11,119 nucleotides of DNA, from NCBI GenBank assembly GCA_021151535.1, contig JAGKXC010000063.1:1-11119 (forward strand), given 5' to 3'. Under the pieces are notes generated by a model, which saw nothing but the letters and a program-made list of their open reading frames with translations, was not told the origin of the DNA and ran no database searches. Both the position numbers and the translations under genes were made by a program. This document shows positions 7,576 through 11,119 of this stretch, in pieces (the stretch's first letter is position 1; the number at the start of each line of letters is the position of its first letter). The stretch is from Sphingobacteriia bacterium. Its GTDB lineage: Bacteria; Bacteroidota; Bacteroidia; NS11-12g; UBA955.

Positions 7576-8943
7576 ATGATGAAAACGAATATATTGGTGC
7601 TTTTGGCGCTTTCAGGTTGGGTTTCGAATGCAAATGCTCAGGAAACAGACCCCGTAATAACGTCTTGGTTGCAGAATAATACCCAAACAGGTAGTTATTA
7701 TACCACAGGAAATTCTACTGCCGCCAGCAATGGATTGTTAGTGAATTGTCAGAGTGTGAAATATAGCAACTCCTGGGTTTATGTGAGTACCAAAGGGATT
7801 CCAAGTTATCCTACGGGGCCATTTCAAGATGGCAATCCATCACAGGCCACGGATCAGAATGGTATTTTTAAGTTCCCTCGTGTGCCACAGAAAAATACGG
7901 GCACTCCAGTTGCAACGAACATGGGGAATATTGGCATATTTATCAATGGTGTAGCTTTGTTTGACTTTCAAGATGGTGTGGCATGGAATACGGCAACCAG
8001 TTCCTGGTGTGGCGGTCCGGGTAATCCACCCTGTTCAGGTACTAAATATTGGACCCGTGATGCAGTTGTTTTTGAGAGAAAGGGATTCGATTGCGCCAAA
8101 GGACATCCGGCTCAAGGCAATTACCATCATCACCAGAATCCCTCGGCATTTAAGTTGGATAAACAAGTCTTGTCTACCATTTGTAATTTATACGACGCAG
8201 ACGGATTATATGCTATAGATTCAACCAAGCACTCACCATTAATTGGTTTTGCTTATGATGGATACCCAATTTATGGGGCGATGGGTTATAAAAATACGGA
8301 TGGTACTGGCGGCATTGTTCGAATGAAATCATCTTTTTCATTGAGGAATATTACTGCAAGAACCCATCATGCAGATGGTACGGATGTGCCTGATGGTCCA
8401 GCGATTAGCTCTACCTATCCTTTGGGTACATTTAAAGAAGATTATGAATTTATTACGCCAACTTCAAGTGATTATTTGGATGAGCACAATGGTAGATTCT
8501 GTGTTACCCCTGAGTATCCCAATGGAACGTATGCATATTTTGCTACCGTAGATGTCAATTGGAATTCAGCATTTCCATATGTTGTGGGTACTACTTATTA
8601 TGGTGTGAAACAAGCGGCTAAGGTTACTGCTATTTCTGAAACCGTTACAACTTATTCGCCATCTGCAGGCGTGAATTTGGAGGGTGGGAAGATGCAATTT
8701 GCAGTTCAAATTGTACCCAATCCTGCTGCAGATTTTATCGCAGTTCAATATTTGGGCTTGGTGAAAACAACCGTTACAATTTCGTTATTGGATGTACAAG
8801 GTCGGATAGTAAAATCATCTAAAGTTGAGCCAGGCAGCACCATTGGGTATATTGAAACCCAGGAATTGTATGATGGGAATTATATAATTAAAGTACAACA
8901 GGGTGATCAAATTCAATCGCAGGTTGTTTTGATTCATCACTAG
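7576..8943 (+). CDS. T9SS-secreted YHYH-domain protein
   Basis: The ATG at 7576 (or the next at 7579) is chosen because it gives a compact signal peptide ending NANAQ; the frame is open further upstream only through a TTG. Of 455 residues, ~25-345 are a YHYH domain: GNYHHHQNPSAF with Y183-H184-H185-H186, HSPLIGFAYDGYPIYG (219-234), a further H-H pair (264-265), and DEHNGRF...EYPNGTYAYF (302-322). The named YHYH motif is Y-H-H-H here. Residues ~375-455 are a type A T9SS sorting domain beginning V-P-N-P-A-A-D, with LLDVQGRIV and YIIKV strands, so the protein is surface-exposed or secreted. The biochemical role of YHYH domains is not established; clustered histidines suggest metal binding. It follows MbnP-MbnH in the same orientation, which suggests a shared metal-related task, but this is inference. 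Confidence 0.87.
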   Translation: MMKTNILVLLALSGWVSNANAQETDPVITSWLQNNTQTGSYYTTGNSTAASNGLLVNCQSVKYSNSWVYVSTKGIPSYPTGPFQDGNPSQATDQNGIFKFPRVPQKNTGTPVATNMGNIGIFINGVALFDFQDGVAWNTATSSWCGGPGNPPCSGTKYWTRDAVVFERKGFDCAKGHPAQGNYHHHQNPSAFKLDKQVLSTICNLYDADGLYAIDSTKHSPLIGFAYDGYPIYGAMGYKNTDGTGGIVRMKSSFSLRNITARTHHADGTDVPDGPAISSTYPLGTFKEDYEFITPTSSDYLDEHNGRFCVTPEYPNGTYAYFATVDVNWNSAFPYVVGTTYYGVKQAAKVTAISETVTTYSPSAGVNLEGGKMQFAVQIVPNPAADFIAVQYLGLVKTTVTISLLDVQGRIVKSSKVEPGSTIGYIETQELYDGNYIIKVQQGDQIQSQVVLIHH

Positions 8944-9005
8944 TTTCTGAGGGTTGTACAACATTTTTAATTTGTAAAACGTCAAGGATGTTGAAATTAA
9001 GTTTT

Positions 9006-11119
9006 ATGAAGAATAATAAATTATTGAATATTCTTCAAAGAGCATTTATTGGCAGTTTACTAATAATTAGTTTTTTGAAAACCGGTGCTGTTTTTGGGCA
9101 GTTGTATTTTAATGCACCGATGGCTACCTGCTATGATTATAAAAAGGATCGTTATTATGTGGCCAATTACGGTGCCAAGGAAATTTTAGAAATTGATAGA
9201 GCGGGCAATAAAAAACAATTGATTTTTGGGTTGAAAGCCCCAGTAAATGTTCAATTTGGTAAATTTCCTTTGGGTTATGCGGTTGTGATAATTGATAGTA
9301 CGCGTTGGGTTTTAACAGATACTTCTGGTAAGGTTTTATTAGATACAGCTATTGCTGGTATGGGTGCAATTTCAGATTGTGTATTAGATGAAAAATCAGG
9401 GGTGCTATACACTACTGATAAAGTAAAGGGTAAGATTTGGGCTATGGAATTTCAAAGTTCCGGAAGTTGGAGAGATGTGAAGTTTTCTGAATTCTGTACT
9501 GGTATTCCAAAGGCTTCAGCTCTGATATTACAGCCCAATAAAAATAGACTTTTGGTTGTTCAAGATACATTGAATAGCAAATTAATAGGTGTAGATTTAT
9601 CTACAGGGGCGGCAGGAAGTTTACGCTCGTTAAATTTGAGCAATGTGGTAGGATTGGCGGAAGATGCTCAAGGAAATTTGTATATCGCCGCGCAAGCCGA
9701 ACAATATATTTATCAGTTAAATCGATTTTATAGTGGTGCTCCAAAGGCTATTTTAAGAGAACCTAAACCTGGCGATGTAACAATCAATAATTACAAAGAT
9801 GAATGGGCTTACTGCTGTATCCTTTGTGGAAAGGTATATGTAGCCAGATTGCATATTTTTGGTCCGGGTACAGAAGAAAGGAAATGTGCGGGAGATTCTG
9901 TTTTGTCTGGTAAAAACATTTTCCTAAAGAACATTGGAACATTCGAGGCTGGAAATGAATTTGTGATGGAGTTGAGTAATGAAAAGGGTTCTTTTTTATC
10001 GCCCTTTGAAGTTGGGAAAGTGGCAGATACAATTGTGCCTTCTATGATTACAGGCGTATTGCCGAAAGGAATACCTTCTGGTTTGGGCTATCGTTTGAGG
10101 TGGAAAAGCACGAAACCTGCAGTGGAAGGTTGGTTGGTGATGACGGAGATTTTACCTGCTTTGCCTTTGCAATTAAGTGCTGCCGGAGATACAATTGTTG
10201 GTTGTGAAGTAGATTCGATTATTTTGAATGCGGGCGTTGATACAAGTCGTATTTTTTATTACAGTTGGTATGTAGATGGAGACTCGGTGGCTGTGAAATC
10301 GGCATTTGAATCCAAGATCAAATTGAAGTTAAGCAACAATTCCAATGTAAAAGTAGTTGCTCAAGACCTAGAATATGGATGCCGCACTACGGATTCGGTT
10401 TGGATGTACCGTGCGAGTAATCCTAGGGTGCAGGTGTTGGATACGTTGATCCAGGCATGTACTGGAAGTAAGGTAGATTTAGGGCGATTAGCCGCAGACA
10501 AATCAATGGCCAATTGGGGGTTGAAAGTGCGGTGGAGGTTGAGCGCTTTTGGATTTGATACGATTTGGTATAATCAATTAGATAGTATTCAGCGAAAAAT
10601 TGTGGTTTATGATTCAGATGATGTATTGGGTGAGGCGAAAAATTATTGGGGATGTAAGTTGAATTGGCAGCAGGAAATTGATGTTTTGAAGTATGATTCA
10701 ATTTCTTGGAAGTTTTTATCTGATAGTATGTTGGAAGTGGTGCACGCCAATGCCGATAAGCGCGTGTTTTGGTATAGGAATGATGTTTTAATGCCGGATA
10801 CCTTTGAGAAAATCACATTTACTCAATCATTAGATACCCAGCGTTTTAGGGCTTGCACTGGCGTAGATGGAAGTTGCAAATATTGCACGGAGGAATGGGT
10901 TGTTGTTCCGAAAATAAATCATGTGAGTTTCTTGCGCTATGCCCACGATGGAATTCAATTGTATCCAAATCCCGTGGTTGATCGCTTGTATGTGCAGCAA
11001 ACAGATGTTTTAAATATAGAGAAATATTACATCTCGGATTTGTGTGGTAGGATTTTATTGCCCGTTAAATTAATTGAAAAATCAGGTAACGACGAAGTTG
11101 TGGAATTGGATGTTTCGGT
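9006..11119 (+). CDS. Large T9SS-secreted protein with beta-propeller and adhesin-like modules (3' end outside window)
   Basis: An ATG at 9006 opens a frame without stops to the right edge, giving 704 visible residues. A signal peptide (~1-32, ending VFGQ) is followed by a propeller-like region (~35-265) with blade patterns such as DRYYVANYG, GVLYTTD and GNLYIAAQ, resembling SMP-30/NHL-type sensors or structural propellers. Then come C270, C271 and C274, a module (~290-380) with the GSF.SPFEVG and G.GYRLRW signatures found repeatedly in Bacteroidota surface proteins, and PKD/Ig-like segments to ~640 including C617, C624 and C627. The sorting domain starts at LYPNPVVDRLYV (P654-P656) and continues with YYISDLCGRILL before the window ends. 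No catalytic motif is visible. It lies 62 bp after the YHYH gene in the same direction. Function unknown; the specific propeller family is uncertain. Confidence 0.82.
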   Translation, partial: MKNNKLLNILQRAFIGSLLIISFLKTGAVFGQLYFNAPMATCYDYKKDRYYVANYGAKEILEIDRAGNKKQLIFGLKAPVNVQFGKFPLGYAVVIIDSTRWVLTDTSGKVLLDTAIAGMGAISDCVLDEKSGVLYTTDKVKGKIWAMEFQSSGSWRDVKFSEFCTGIPKASALILQPNKNRLLVVQDTLNSKLIGVDLSTGAAGSLRSLNLSNVVGLAEDAQGNLYIAAQAEQYIYQLNRFYSGAPKAILREPKPGDVTINNYKDEWAYCCILCGKVYVARLHIFGPGTEERKCAGDSVLSGKNIFLKNIGTFEAGNEFVMELSNEKGSFLSPFEVGKVADTIVPSMITGVLPKGIPSGLGYRLRWKSTKPAVEGWLVMTEILPALPLQLSAAGDTIVGCEVDSIILNAGVDTSRIFYYSWYVDGDSVAVKSAFESKIKLKLSNNSNVKVVAQDLEYGCRTTDSVWMYRASNPRVQVLDTLIQACTGSKVDLGRLAADKSMANWGLKVRWRLSAFGFDTIWYNQLDSIQRKIVVYDSDDVLGEAKNYWGCKLNWQQEIDVLKYDSISWKFLSDSMLEVVHANADKRVFWYRNDVLMPDTFEKITFTQSLDTQRFRACTGVDGSCKYCTEEWVVVPKINHVSFLRYAHDGIQLYPNPVVDRLYVQQTDVLNIEKYYISDLCGRILLPVKLIEKSGNDEVVELDVS

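Noticed and set aside
8953..8962. Perfect 10-bp palindrome GTTGTACAAC after the YHYH gene, followed by a short T-rich run
   Set aside because: It has no loop and only one copy, so it is too weak to call a terminator or operator.
8971..9005. TTTG plus TAAGTTTT promoter-like boxes before the propeller gene
   Set aside because: The second box abuts the ATG, which would place the transcription start inside the coding region, and such matches are frequent in AT-rich spacers.
10423..10701. 92-residue minus-strand open frame
   Set aside because: It lies antisense within the large T9SS propeller gene, whose frame is open across the whole region.

Overview
The window looks like chromosomal DNA from a member of the Bacteroidota. 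It is AT-rich. Three proteins carry type IX secretion (T9SS) C-terminal sorting domains (one cut by the window edge), signal peptides end in the usual ...AQ pattern, and intergenic regions hold TAnnTTTG-like promoter boxes. I cannot name the order or genus. No tRNA, rRNA, CRISPR array, insertion sequence or phage gene is visible, and no gap between genes exceeds about 90 bp.

Layout. (1) Bases 1-350 hold the C-terminal end of a plus-strand protein resembling the tail of Bacteroidota PspC/DUF4097-like envelope proteins. (2) A hairpin around 385-425 sits between converging genes and probably terminates both. (3) Bases 400-5161 are a two-gene minus-strand operon: first a T9SS-secreted protein with an ILEI-like middle domain, then, 13 bp downstream, a 1120-residue M1-family zinc metallopeptidase with an apparent C-terminal outer-membrane beta-barrel. 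(4) The 87-bp divergent region 5162-5248 carries a candidate promoter for each direction, both very close to the start codons. (5) From 5249 to the right edge all genes are on the plus strand: a VOC/glyoxalase-fold protein, an MbnP-family protein, its MbnH/MauG-like di-heme partner, a T9SS-secreted YHYH-domain protein, and a large T9SS-secreted protein with an N-terminal beta-propeller whose sorting domain is cut by the window end.

How the genes may work together. MbnP and MbnH are an established pair: the di-heme enzyme oxidises a tryptophan of the copper-binding partner to kynurenine. Here the pair lies in the same orientation as a histidine-rich secreted YHYH protein and a cysteine-containing secreted propeller protein. 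The best hypothesis is a periplasm-plus-cell-surface metal (probably copper) acquisition or redox system. Only the MbnP-MbnH link rests on known biology; membership of the YHYH and propeller proteins is inferred from gene order. The minus-strand operon looks like a separate module for surface proteolysis.
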